Part shown: positions 7,921-13,659 of the stretch, one piece after another
Layout: each line of letters starts with the position of its first letter
How positions within the stretch are numbered: the stretch's first letter is position 1
Assembly: GCA_016931315.1 (NCBI GenBank)
Contig: JAFGFB010000085.1
Location: 1 to 34,447, forward strand
Direction of reading: 5' to 3'
Length of the DNA stretch: 34,447 nt
Source of the DNA: Anaerolineae bacterium
Lineage (GTDB): Bacteria; Chloroflexota; Anaerolineae; B4-G1; SLSP01
Position numbers and translations under genes: made by a program
Notes under the pieces: generated by a model
The model's input: only the letters and a program-made list of their open reading frames with translations
What the model was told of the DNA's origin: nothing
Databases searched by the model: none

Positions 7921-7969
7921 AGAGTGTTTTTTGACTGCCGCGTGTAGCGTGGCAGTCAAAAAACACTCT
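7921..7969. repeat. Perfect 19-bp hairpin in the gap between the 167-aa gene and the anti-sigma gene
   Basis: Positions 7921-7939 (AGAGTGTTTTTTGACTGCC) pair perfectly with 7951-7969 around an 11-base loop. The left flank GGCTAAAGTCGCGATTTTT (7908-7919 and beyond) matches GGCTAAAGCCGCTATTTTT before the hairpin at 12007, so this belongs with the family B hairpins. A small GGGCTTCAGCCC hairpin follows at 7979-7990. It could end transcription of the anti-sigma gene, but the shared flank favours a dispersed repeat. Confidence 0.65.
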
Positions 7970-8052
7970 CTTTCTAGCGGGCTTCAGCCCGAAATCTTTG
8001 CCCTGCGCTGGAAATCTGAACACTTACCCTAATTAGGTCCTGTCAATATGCG

Positions 8053-8745
8053 TCAACAAATCCGATAACGGCGAGGTGGCGTAGGCCAATTTTCAATGAG
8101 CGTTACCGCGCCATAGCCAATGATGATGCTGGTCAGTATGACCGCCAGCTGTCCCGGAAGTGCTGTGTGTGCTCCGGTCATGACCTCATTGCTGAAGAGT
8201 CGTTGTCCTTCTGCTCCCAGCGCGACAATGCGATAGCTATGCGCTCGCCCATTCCACGGCGCTGTGTCCACAAAGCGGTATTCTCTGGCTTGGGGCGGAT
8301 CAGTGGATGCGTAGAGCAGGGCAAAATCCGCACTGCCTGTTGGCGCCCGGTAGATGTTAAAGGCAGCAATTTGCGCCTGATTTACGCTCCACTGCAACTG
8401 GACGCCTGGCTGCAATATCATCCACAAAAATAGTAACACCGTGATCGCAAGCGTCATGCCCCAGACGCGGCCAAACCAGAGTGGTATGGTGTTCCGCTGG
8501 GGTAAATTGCAGGCGCGTGCACGCGTCATCAAGCGTTCTTGCACCGCTGGCGAGGGCTGCAGGAGTGGTTGTTTCTTCACCAGTCTCTGCACTGTTTCCC
8601 ATTCCTGTAACGAATGGTTCAGCTCCGGGTTTTCCTGTAAGCCTTGCGTCACCTTTTGGCTTGCGGCAGCAGTGAGGGTCTGGTTGACGTACCAGGGCAG
8701 GTAGGCTTCTAGTTTTTTGATACTGGACCTGAATCGGTCTCTCAT
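8053..8745 (-). CDS. Anti-sigma factor with FN3-like extracytoplasmic domain, 230 aa
   Basis: Predicted membrane anti-sigma factor for the ECF sigma factor encoded just upstream. The N-terminus has the AYLPWYVNQTL segment (14-24) that marks the sigma-binding domain of many ECF anti-sigma factors, but the CXXC zinc ligands of the ZAS type are absent. A membrane helix spans ~92-112. The outer part contains LQWSVNQAQIAAFNIYRA (about 117-134), similar to the FN3-like modules of the 157-aa and S26-fusion proteins. A second hydrophobic segment lies at ~195-215, so both termini may be cytoplasmic. The ATG at 8745 has GAGGTG 4 bases upstream and lies 13 bases after the sigma gene's stop codon. An FN3-like sensor on an anti-sigma factor suggests that surface signals release the sigma factor. 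Confidence 0.78.
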   Translation of the reverse strand: MRDRFRSSIKKLEAYLPWYVNQTLTAAASQKVTQGLQENPELNHSLQEWETVQRLVKKQPLLQPSPAVQERLMTRARACNLPQRNTIPLWFGRVWGMTLAITVLLFLWMILQPGVQLQWSVNQAQIAAFNIYRAPTGSADFALLYASTDPPQAREYRFVDTAPWNGRAHSYRIVALGAEGQRLFSNEVMTGAHTALPGQLAVILTSIIIGYGAVTLIENWPTPPRRYRIC

Positions 8746-8758
8746 AATCCACCTCTCC

Positions 8759-9328
8759 CTAGAGCTCGCTCAAGCCCTGCTTCTTTAGATACTGTAGCAA
8801 ACAACGCCGTGCATAGCTGACACGGCTTTTCACCGTGCCTACTGGACATTGAATGACTTGAGCAATCTCCGTATAGGGCAAGTCATGAAAAAAAGCCAGT
8901 TCCAATACGGCACGGTGTTTACTTGAGAGGCTATCCAGCGCCGCTCGAATTTGTTTGGCTGTCCAGGCTTCGATGATTTGTCCTTCAGGGTCGGTTGTGA
9001 TGTCGGTGACGCTTAGATTCTCAAAATCACTCTGGGTATTTCCGGGACGCTGGCGTAACCAGGAGACGGCGCGATGGTGCGCAATACGGAAAAGCCATGT
9101 CTTAACGCTGGCATGACCGCGAAATGCCCCCGAATCTTGCCAGATGACTAAGAATACATCTTGCAGCAGTTCTTCGGCCACACCGTTGTCGTGGGTCAGG
9201 CGCACGAGGTAGTTGAACACTGGCACGCTATAGCGTTGATAGAACTCTTCGAAAGCTGCTTCCTTGCCTTCACTAATACATTGTAGTAATACAACATCGC
9301 TTAAGGGCTGAAGCATGTTATCCGTCAT
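8759..9328 (-). CDS. ECF-family RNA polymerase sigma factor, 189 aa
   Basis: Alternative sigma factor of the extracytoplasmic-function group. Region 2 (about 27-95) is clear, with FEEFYQRYSVPVFNYLVRL, AEELLQDVFLVIWQ and KTWLFRIAHHRAVSWLRQ. A short linker leads to region 4 (about 125-182), with LDSLSSKHRAVLELAFFHDL and YTEIAQVIQCPVGTVKSRVSYARR, the helix-turn-helix for the -35 element. Length is typical. The start at 9328 lacks a good ribosome binding site; the ATG at 9316 is an alternative. It is followed 13 bp later by its anti-sigma gene. The peptide gene lies 160 bp upstream, and the position suggests the sigma factor may control the locus. I could not place an ECF-type promoter with confidence. 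Confidence 0.93.
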   Translation of the reverse strand: MTDNMLQPLSDVVLLQCISEGKEAAFEEFYQRYSVPVFNYLVRLTHDNGVAEELLQDVFLVIWQDSGAFRGHASVKTWLFRIAHHRAVSWLRQRPGNTQSDFENLSVTDITTDPEGQIIEAWTAKQIRAALDSLSSKHRAVLELAFFHDLPYTEIAQVIQCPVGTVKSRVSYARRCLLQYLKKQGLSEL

Positions 9329-9397
9329 AGATATAGTCGTGCAAAAAGCGGATGTGGTTCAAAATCTGGGGGATTATTTCACTGGATTGCATAGTAG

Positions 9398-9471
9398 AAG
9401 GGGGGAAAGAGTCTCTCTCCCCCCCCTTTTTTGCATTCGCAAAACACTGCGCGTGGGAGCTCCGCGAATGC
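9398..9471. terminator. Two hairpins between the 30-aa peptide gene and the sigma gene
   Basis: A GGGGGG/CCCCCC hairpin with an AGAG/CTCT inner stem lies at 9398-9428 and is followed on the plus strand by TTTTTT. A second stem pairs GCATTCGC (9433-9440) with GCGAATGC (9464-9471). The T-run is on the plus-strand side, yet no plus-strand gene lies upstream. On the minus strand only a weak TTCTACT follows the G/C stem. Termination or processing of the peptide mRNA before the sigma gene is plausible but unproven. Confidence 0.45.
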
Positions 9472-9491
9472 TGAAGCTACCTGCTCGTCAA

Positions 9492-9584
9492 TTACTCGAG
9501 CTCGGGCAGGACATCCAGTTGGACGGGACTGCCTGCATGGACTTCCAGTTCGCCTTCAAAAACGATCATCGGGGTCTCGTACAT
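9492..9584 (-). CDS. Putative RiPP precursor peptide with lasso-type leader motif, 30 aa
   Basis: A very short gene. The ATG at 9584 is preceded by AAGGAG with a 7-base spacing, one of the best ribosome binding sites in the window. The open frame extends upstream to a GTG at 9674, but that start has no binding site. The peptide opens MYETPMIVFEGELEV and matches the lasso precursor leader spacing YxxPx[LI]x3Gx5Tx: Tyr2, Pro5, Ile7, Gly11, with Ala17 in the Thr place. The tail starts around Gly18-Ser19-Pro20 and ends acidic (LPELE). Ser19 is the only serine. If the core starts at Gly18, Asp24 is residue 7, a possible ring partner; if it starts at Ser19, no acid lies at positions 7-9. The gene follows the HPr-kinase-like and PqqD-like genes. 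Precursor identity is inference; I found no cyclase gene. Confidence 0.7.
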   Translation of the reverse strand: MYETPMIVFEGELEVHAGSPVQLDVLPELE

Positions 9585-9996
9585 GGTTGCACTCCTTATC
9601 TGATGGGTTAGGAAAACTATTGGGGGTCGAATAATTCGAACTTTTCTACTGTGATGCACCTCCTGCTTTGGCACCTTGTTATAAGTACTATCTATCCAAC
9701 AATCTGAAAAAAGAAGTTTGGTTCTTGTTTATCTCATCCACGAGTGTGAACAGCCATTCGAGCCTGGATAAAGTAGTTGCATGCATCCAGCAGTGACTGG
9801 AGCCTGTTTCCACAATGGAAATGGTTTGCACTCACTAAAATAGTATAGCACAGATTTGCATCTATGGCTACCTATTTTTCGATTTGTTTCCCGGTTTTCA
9901 TGATTGTTGTGTCAATGTGTGTCGAACCTACCGACTGGCATGGCTTCTTTTATTTCACGGAAACAGGCGTGCTATTTGCCAGCTTGCAAGCCGGGC
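9585..9996. other. Structured leader and promoter region upstream of the 30-aa peptide gene
   Basis: This 412-bp gap separates the PqqD-like gene from the peptide gene and holds no convincing further gene. Read on the minus strand, it has an extended -10 element at 9842-9850 and then about 250 bases of untranslated leader. Within the leader, TTTCCA/TGGAAA (about 9807-9821) and TCCAG/CTGGA (about 9785-9801) can form adjacent hairpins. A leader this long before a 30-codon gene suggests post-transcriptional control. Confidence 0.5.
9842..9850 (-). promoter_or_regulatory. Possible extended -10 promoter for the peptide gene
   Basis: The minus strand reads TGCTATACT, an extended -10 element (TGN followed by TATACT at 9842-9847). 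The -35 region (TAGCCA at 17 bp) is poor, which extended -10 promoters tolerate. It would give the peptide gene its own transcript, separate from the FN3/kinase/PqqD operon, so peptide can be made in excess over the enzymes. Confidence 0.45.
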
Positions 9997-10272
9997 CTAA
10001 GATTCACTCACTACGCCACGTTCGAGCAATTGTTCTACCAGGGCGAGCACATCGGCTTGCGCTTTTTCCAAAGGGGCTTGGTGTTTTTGACAGAGCTGCA
10101 TAGCGATATCTTGAAGGGAGGCTTTCCCATCCAACAGTCGGAAAACAGTCGCGCCTGTTTGATTGAGGACCAGATACTTCCCCTGTGCCGGTGAGACGAC
10201 TACCAGTTCATTGCCACTCTCACGTGTTGCAACCCCAGCGACAGTTCGAACTACGCTATCCAAAGTGAGCAT
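9997..10272 (-). CDS. PqqD-family peptide chaperone (RiPP recognition element), 91 aa
   Basis: Small PqqD-like protein. The family binds leader peptides of ribosomally made, modified peptides and presents them to modifying enzymes. The sequence carries the family pattern: KYLVLNQTGATVFRLLDG (about 33-50), then SLQDIAMQL and a C-terminal helix ending LVEQLLERGVV. The ATG at 10272 (a TTG lies one codon before it) is inside the end of the HPr-kinase-like gene, giving a 17-bp overlap that implies coupled translation. The nearest gene downstream encodes the 30-aa peptide with a YxxPxI leader motif, the type of ligand RREs of the lasso B1 kind recognise. No pqqA, pqqC or pqqE is present, so PQQ synthesis is unlikely. 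Confidence 0.88.
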   Translation of the reverse strand: MLTLDSVVRTVAGVATRESGNELVVVSPAQGKYLVLNQTGATVFRLLDGKASLQDIAMQLCQKHQAPLEKAQADVLALVEQLLERGVVSES

Positions 10273-11044
10273 CAATGACCTCCCAAAAGGTGTTGGCTTT
10301 GCGGAAGTGTAACCGATAAGCCGGTATTGCCGCTAGTATACCTTGCCAGCGCTCGAACAGCTGCGCAGCCCGGTCAACATCGGCGTTGATAACCGGAGAA
10401 TTAGCGACCAGTTCTGCCAGCGCCTGCGCGGACGAGATGGTTTCGAGCGCGTCGTTGGGCGCCTGTATCAGGCGCAGCAACGCGCGGAGCGGAGCAGCAG
10501 TCACCTGAGGACTCCGGCGTCGCCCAAAGGGCGTTGCCAGCACTTCCCAGCCCCGCGCGGCGGGTCGCACCAGCAACAAGTCATCGTTGAGCACAGGTTT
10601 ACCTGTTGAGAGCGCCGCTGCCGTAGATTTACCGCTTCCCGAAAGTCCATAAAGAATGAAGGCTTCCTCGTGGTGAACAATTCCGGCGCCATGGACCAAC
10701 AGCGCTCCTTGCTCGAATGCCGCCAACGCGAAGGCCGTGCGGATAAAATAGACGAGGTCTCCCCCCGTAGCAGCAGGGTGCGCTCTGAGCGTGGCTATTC
10801 CATCTTTAGGCGCAATCTTGCCTGCGAATCCTGCTATTTCCAGATAGCAGACACCCTCCACGAATCTTGGGCGCGCCTCGAAATATGCCCCACCGGGCGC
10901 AGGCAACGTCGCATCGGGCAGCAGCTGCACTTGTAGGCCAGCTATGGAGCTCTGCCACTCAGCCCATGCTGTATTGAGCGGAGCGAGCCAATGCTCTGGG
11001 CCCTGTAGATTCAGGGCAATACCGCCAATATCCAGGGTGTTCAT
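10256..11044 (-). CDS. HPr-kinase/phosphorylase-like ATPase (HprK-related kinase), 262 aa
   Basis: P-loop kinase related to the C-terminal domain of HPr kinase. Motifs: LLVHGAGIV (116-123), Walker A GLSGSGKST (133-141) and VLNDDLLLV (151-159), where the Asp pair fits the metal-binding/catalytic site of the family. The N-terminal ~90 residues form a separate region without a recognisable HprK N-domain. No PTS genes are present. HPr-kinase-like enzymes occur in peptide clusters such as paeninodin, where one phosphorylates the lasso precursor, so with PqqD and a leader-bearing peptide next door that role is a reasonable inference. The ATG at 11044 overlaps the stop codon of the FN3 gene (ATGA). 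The frame stays open 40 codons upstream, but that part lies within the FN3 gene. Confidence 0.82.
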   Translation of the reverse strand: MNTLDIGGIALNLQGPEHWLAPLNTAWAEWQSSIAGLQVQLLPDATLPAPGGAYFEARPRFVEGVCYLEIAGFAGKIAPKDGIATLRAHPAATGGDLVYFIRTAFALAAFEQGALLVHGAGIVHHEEAFILYGLSGSGKSTAAALSTGKPVLNDDLLLVRPAARGWEVLATPFGRRRSPQVTAAPLRALLRLIQAPNDALETISSAQALAELVANSPVINADVDRAAQLFERWQGILAAIPAYRLHFRKANTFWEVIDAHFG

Positions 11045-11514
11045 GCACCAGTCCGTAGCTCGATTTCTTGGTCTTCTGCAGGGGTGGCAGGAGCTGGTTT
11101 CTGATGTCCGACAAAAAATCCAAGCAAAGCCAGAACACTGCCGGCCCCCAAAGCCCACCCCCATCCTGGACCGGCGAGTGCAGCAACCGTTTGTGGGTAA
11201 CGCTCTGCGGCGCCACTCAGGCTGATTTCCTCCAATTGATAATAATACCGCTTTCCCCAGATGACATCACGATCTTCGTGGCTATACTTTGCGCCAACCA
11301 GGGGGTCGCCTTCTGCTAGAATAAGATTGGGGCTGAGTAGCACAAAGGGACCCTCGGCATCTTCGCTGCGGTAAAGCCGGAAACCCGCCGCATCTACCTC
11401 ACTTGCTGTTTCCCAGGTGATCTCGACGCGCGCCGGCGCTGCCAGACGCACTAGAGCCACCCCTACGATGAAGGGAATCAGAGTCCAAAGGGCCCGTTTG
11501 ATGAAGTTGTTCAT
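11041..11514 (-). CDS. Membrane-anchored FN3-like protein, 157 aa
   Basis: First gene of the kinase/PqqD operon. The ATG at 11514 has GAGG 7 bases upstream and sits about 40 bases after a good promoter; the frame is open further upstream but runs into repeat A. A membrane or signal segment covers ~8-27 (ALWTLIPFIVGVALVRLAA). The FN3-like module follows (VEITWETASEVDAAGFRLYR, residues 30-49), and its counterpart WETASEV is also in the S26-fusion protein. A C-terminal hydrophobic segment (~118-136, WGWALGAGSVLALLGFFVG) precedes a short polar tail. The stop codon overlaps the kinase start (ATGA). Similar modules in three proteins of this locus suggest they interact or share a surface ligand; no enzymatic activity is expected. 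Confidence 0.75.
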   Translation of the reverse strand: MNNFIKRALWTLIPFIVGVALVRLAAPARVEITWETASEVDAAGFRLYRSEDAEGPFVLLSPNLILAEGDPLVGAKYSHEDRDVIWGKRYYYQLEEISLSGAAERYPQTVAALAGPGWGWALGAGSVLALLGFFVGHQKPAPATPAEDQEIELRTGA

Positions 11515-11560
11515 GTTTGTGCCTCTGTGCGTGCGCGTATGAGTTTTGTTTATCGCCCTT

Positions 11561-11588
11561 ATTATACCCCGTCTCTTGTTTCCGACAA
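11561..11588 (-). promoter_or_regulatory. Sigma-70-type promoter of the FN3 / HprK-like / PqqD operon
   Basis: On the minus strand TTGTCG (11583-11588) is followed after 16 bp by a perfect TATAAT (11561-11566). Transcription would start near 11554, about 40 bases before the ATG at 11514. This supports the short start for the FN3 gene and excludes the longer reading frame that enters repeat A. Confidence 0.7.
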
Positions 11589-11603
11589 TAACGCAGCTCA
11601 TGA

Positions 11604-11774
11604 GGGTGCGTTCCAAATCTGGGGCGACAATCTCAAGCGCCCCTACGGGGGCCCCATAGGGGGCATAAAAAGGTGATTTTTCGCAGCGGGGCGAAGCCCC
11701 CCTGCGAAAAATCACTCAGAGAAAGGCATTTGCATGATAATCGGCTTGCTTTTTCCCAAAGTTGAAACGCACCC
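11604..11774. repeat. MITE-like repeat A, copy 2 (complete)
   Basis: Starts GGGTGCGTTCCA and ends TGAAACGCACCC, the same 12-bp inverted ends as copy 1. Flanking octamers are GCTCATGA (11596-11603) and GCTCATGG (11775-11782), matching at 7 of 8 positions, as expected for a target duplication. The central hairpin is 11674-11714 (TGATTTTTCGCAG... with loop near GCGAAG). Most of the internal sequence is nearly identical to copy 1, so the two probably moved fairly recently. Confidence 0.8.
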
Positions 11775-11782
11775 GCTCATGG

Positions 11783-11925
11783 GGGTGCGTTTCAAACTGG
11801 GGGTGAAAATCTCGGAGAAAATTGATTTTTGGCGGTGGGGAAAAGCCCCACCGCCAAAAATCAATCAAATGAAAGGCGTTTGCATGATAGCCGTCTTGCT
11901 TTTTTCCTAAAGTTGAACTGCACCC
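11783..11925. repeat. MITE-like repeat A, copy 3 (adjacent to copy 2)
   Basis: Starts GGGTGCGTTTCA directly after the octamer that ends copy 2 and finishes TGAACTGCACCC (11914-11925). Its hairpin (11822-11864) is a perfect 19-bp stem, TTGATTTTTGGCGGTGGGG with an AAAAG loop. The stem differs from copy 2 at several positions, with the matching change on the other arm. The element is shorter than copies 1 and 2 because the CGCCCCTACGGG segment is missing. The right flank ATTCATGA shares only TCATG with the left octamer. Confidence 0.7.
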
Positions 11926-12006
11926 ATTCATGAAAGGCAGGGCCCTATCATTCTCTCTACGGACAATGCGTTGCAGTCCAAGCGACGGCTAAAGCCGCTA
12001 TTTTTC

Positions 12007-12046
12007 TGATGTTTTGCGATAGGGCACAGCCCCATCGCAAAACATC
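12007..12046. repeat. Hairpin, repeat family B
   Basis: TGATGTTTTGCGAT pairs with ATCGCAAAACATCA around a G/C-rich loop. The left flank (from about 11949, CATTCTCTCTACGGACAATG, then GGCTAAAGCCGCTATTTTT) and the right flank (GGCTTGCATTGCAACCCG near 12086) both have counterparts around the hairpin at 28121-28162 (CATTCTCCCTGTGGACGGTG on the left, AGCTTGCATTGCGATTG on the right). These two are therefore copies of one element of about 150-200 bp. Confidence 0.65.
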
Positions 12047-12252
12047 AATACATTGCTTTTGAAGCGCAAGCAAGGCACTCGTCCCAGGCTTGCATTGCAA
12101 CCCGTTGACGAATCGCTCAATTCGCACAACGAACCTTACAGGTGATACGGCAACCCACTAAACTGTTATGGAGGCCCACGTATATCCCCGTTTGCTCGGG
12201 TATAGGACAGATTTTTGGGGAAAATGCGACCAATAATTTGTCCTATACTCGT

Positions 12253-12280
12253 TTGCTCCTTTTGATGACCCGATTATACT
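12253..12280 (+). promoter_or_regulatory. Possible promoter for rarA and the plus-strand run
   Basis: TTGCTC (12253-12258) and TATACT (12275-12280) are separated by 16 bp. The -35 box is weak and the -10 box is good. The predicted transcription start would be only about 12 bases before the ATG at 12300, leaving just room for the AGGTGG ribosome binding site. Confidence 0.4.
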
Positions 12281-12299
12281 TAAGGCTTAGGTGGCAACG

Positions 12300-13619
12300 A
12301 TGGACTTATTTGAGCATGTACGCAAAGAAGAAACGCGCCGGGAGGCCCCATTGGCAGCCCGGATGCGCCCGCGGACCCTTGATGAATTCTTGGGACAGGA
12401 GACGATTGTGGGTTCCGGACGTCTCCTACGACGGGCTATCGAGAGCGACCGGCTCTTCTCATCGCTCATTTTCTGGGGTCCACCCGGTACGGGGAAGACC
12501 ACCCTGGCGATGATCATCGCTAATCTGACACAGGCGTATTTTGTGACTTTGAGTGCGGTGCTTGATGGTGTGGCTGACCTGCGCCGGGTAGTGGATGAGG
12601 CCCGTGAACGACGGGCGCTTTATGCTAAGCGCACCATCCTTCTGGTGGATGAGATTCACCGCTGGAACAAGGCACAACAGGATGGCTTGCTGCCCGTTGT
12701 TGAAGACGGCACCATCACACTCATTGGTGCGACAACGGAGAATCCTTATTTTTCCATCATTGGGCCTCTTATCAGCCGTTCACGGGTATTTCGTTTCCAG
12801 ACGTTATCCCATACGCAGCTTGAGGATTTGATTCGCCGGGCTTTGGCGGATCAAGAGCGGGGCTACGGCAATCGTCGCATCGAAATCAGCCCCGAAGCGT
12901 TGCATCACCTCGCGGAGATTGCGGGCGGGGACGCGCGGACCGCCTTGAACGCATTGGAGCTGGCGGTCGAATCCACGCCTCCTGATGCCGAAGGTGTTTA
13001 CCAGATTACCCTGGAAGTTGCCGAGGAATCTATCCAAAAACGCGCATTGCACTATGATAAGTCCGGCGATGAGCATTACGACACGGTCAGTGCATTCATC
13101 AAATCGGTGCGCGGTTCTGATCCTGACGCAGCGCTCTACTATCTGGCAAAGATGATCGCTGCGGGTGAGGACCCGCGCTTCATCTTGCGCCGCCTGTTAG
13201 TGCTGGCAGCGGAGGATATTGGCCTTGCCTCACCGATGGCGATTGTGGTGGTGGCGGCGTGTGCGCAGGCTTTTGAATGGGTGGGCATGCCCGAGGGACA
13301 GTACCACCTGGCGGAAGCCACGCTCTATCTGGCAACCACGCACAAATCCAACAGCGTGGGTGCTTATTGGAAAGCGCTGGCGGAGATTGAAGAACACGGC
13401 TATGTCCCTCCACCCATCTATCTGCGGGACACACACACATTGTTGGATAGTGAGAGATATCTGGCAAAGGCATACAAATACCCGCATGATTATCCTACGG
13501 GTTGGGTTAAGCAGCGCTATTTGCCGGAGGGTGTGCAGGGTGGTTGGTTCCGCCCCAAGGGGCATGGACATGAGCAGCGCATCTTAGAGACGCTCAAGCA
13601 ACTGAAGCAGGAGAAATAA
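12300..13619 (+). CDS. rarA: Replication-associated recombination protein A (RarA/MgsA), AAA+ ATPase, 439 aa
   Basis: Clamp-loader-like AAA+ ATPase that acts at stalled replication forks. The MRPRTLDEFLGQE segment (22-34), Walker A GPPGTGKT (60-67), Walker B with the family signature LLVDEIHRWNKAQQD (normally DEIHRFNKAQQD), sensor GATTENPYF and the C-terminal oligomerisation region (DPDAALYYLAKMIAAGEDPRFILRR) are all present and in order. Length is normal for the family. The ATG at 12300 has AGGTGG 5 bases upstream; a GTG at 12291 in the same frame overlaps that site and is less likely. It is the first gene of a long plus-strand run and stands immediately after a repeat island. Confidence 0.96.
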   Translation: MDLFEHVRKEETRREAPLAARMRPRTLDEFLGQETIVGSGRLLRRAIESDRLFSSLIFWGPPGTGKTTLAMIIANLTQAYFVTLSAVLDGVADLRRVVDEARERRALYAKRTILLVDEIHRWNKAQQDGLLPVVEDGTITLIGATTENPYFSIIGPLISRSRVFRFQTLSHTQLEDLIRRALADQERGYGNRRIEISPEALHHLAEIAGGDARTALNALELAVESTPPDAEGVYQITLEVAEESIQKRALHYDKSGDEHYDTVSAFIKSVRGSDPDAALYYLAKMIAAGEDPRFILRRLLVLAAEDIGLASPMAIVVVAACAQAFEWVGMPEGQYHLAEATLYLATTHKSNSVGAYWKALAEIEEHGYVPPPIYLRDTHTLLDSERYLAKAYKYPHDYPTGWVKQRYLPEGVQGGWFRPKGHGHEQRILETLKQLKQEK

Positions 13620-13659
13620 CGCTCCGGGGTGAAAAACCGGAGTGGCTGTGAGGAGGAAA

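Larger units (their letters stand above)
11515..12299. other. Gene-free repeat island between the minus-strand locus and rarA
   Basis: This 785-bp stretch separates two divergent transcription units. From left to right it holds the promoter of the FN3/kinase/PqqD operon, two adjacent repeat A elements (11604-11774 and 11783-11925), a family B element centred on the hairpin at 12007-12046, and a plus-strand promoter for rarA. The TTTGCTC motif occurs twice around 12190 and 12252, flanking a GTATAGGACA / TGTCCTATAC inverted repeat (12199-12208 and 12239-12248). I see no gene. Confidence 0.75.

Noticed and set aside
9492-9584. Calling the peptide a genuine lasso peptide
   Set aside because: The leader spacing fits, but there is no cyclase or B2 protease gene, Thr is replaced by Ala, and an acid at ring position 7 exists only if the core starts at Gly18.
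9584-9674. Longer 60-aa version of the peptide starting at GTG 9674
   Set aside because: No ribosome binding site before the GTG, while the ATG at 9584 has AAGGAG at ideal spacing and begins exactly at the leader motif.
9997-11044. A PQQ biosynthesis cluster
   Set aside because: Only the PqqD-like protein is present; no pqqA-like Glu-x3-Tyr peptide, pqqC or radical SAM pqqE gene is near.
10256-11044. Carbon-catabolite HPr kinase (hprK)
   Set aside because: The N-terminal HprK domain is not recognisable and no PTS or HPr gene is near; the context points to peptide modification.
11514-11715. N-terminal extension of the FN3 gene into repeat A
   Set aside because: A good promoter lies at 11561-11588 and a ribosome binding site sits just before the ATG at 11514.
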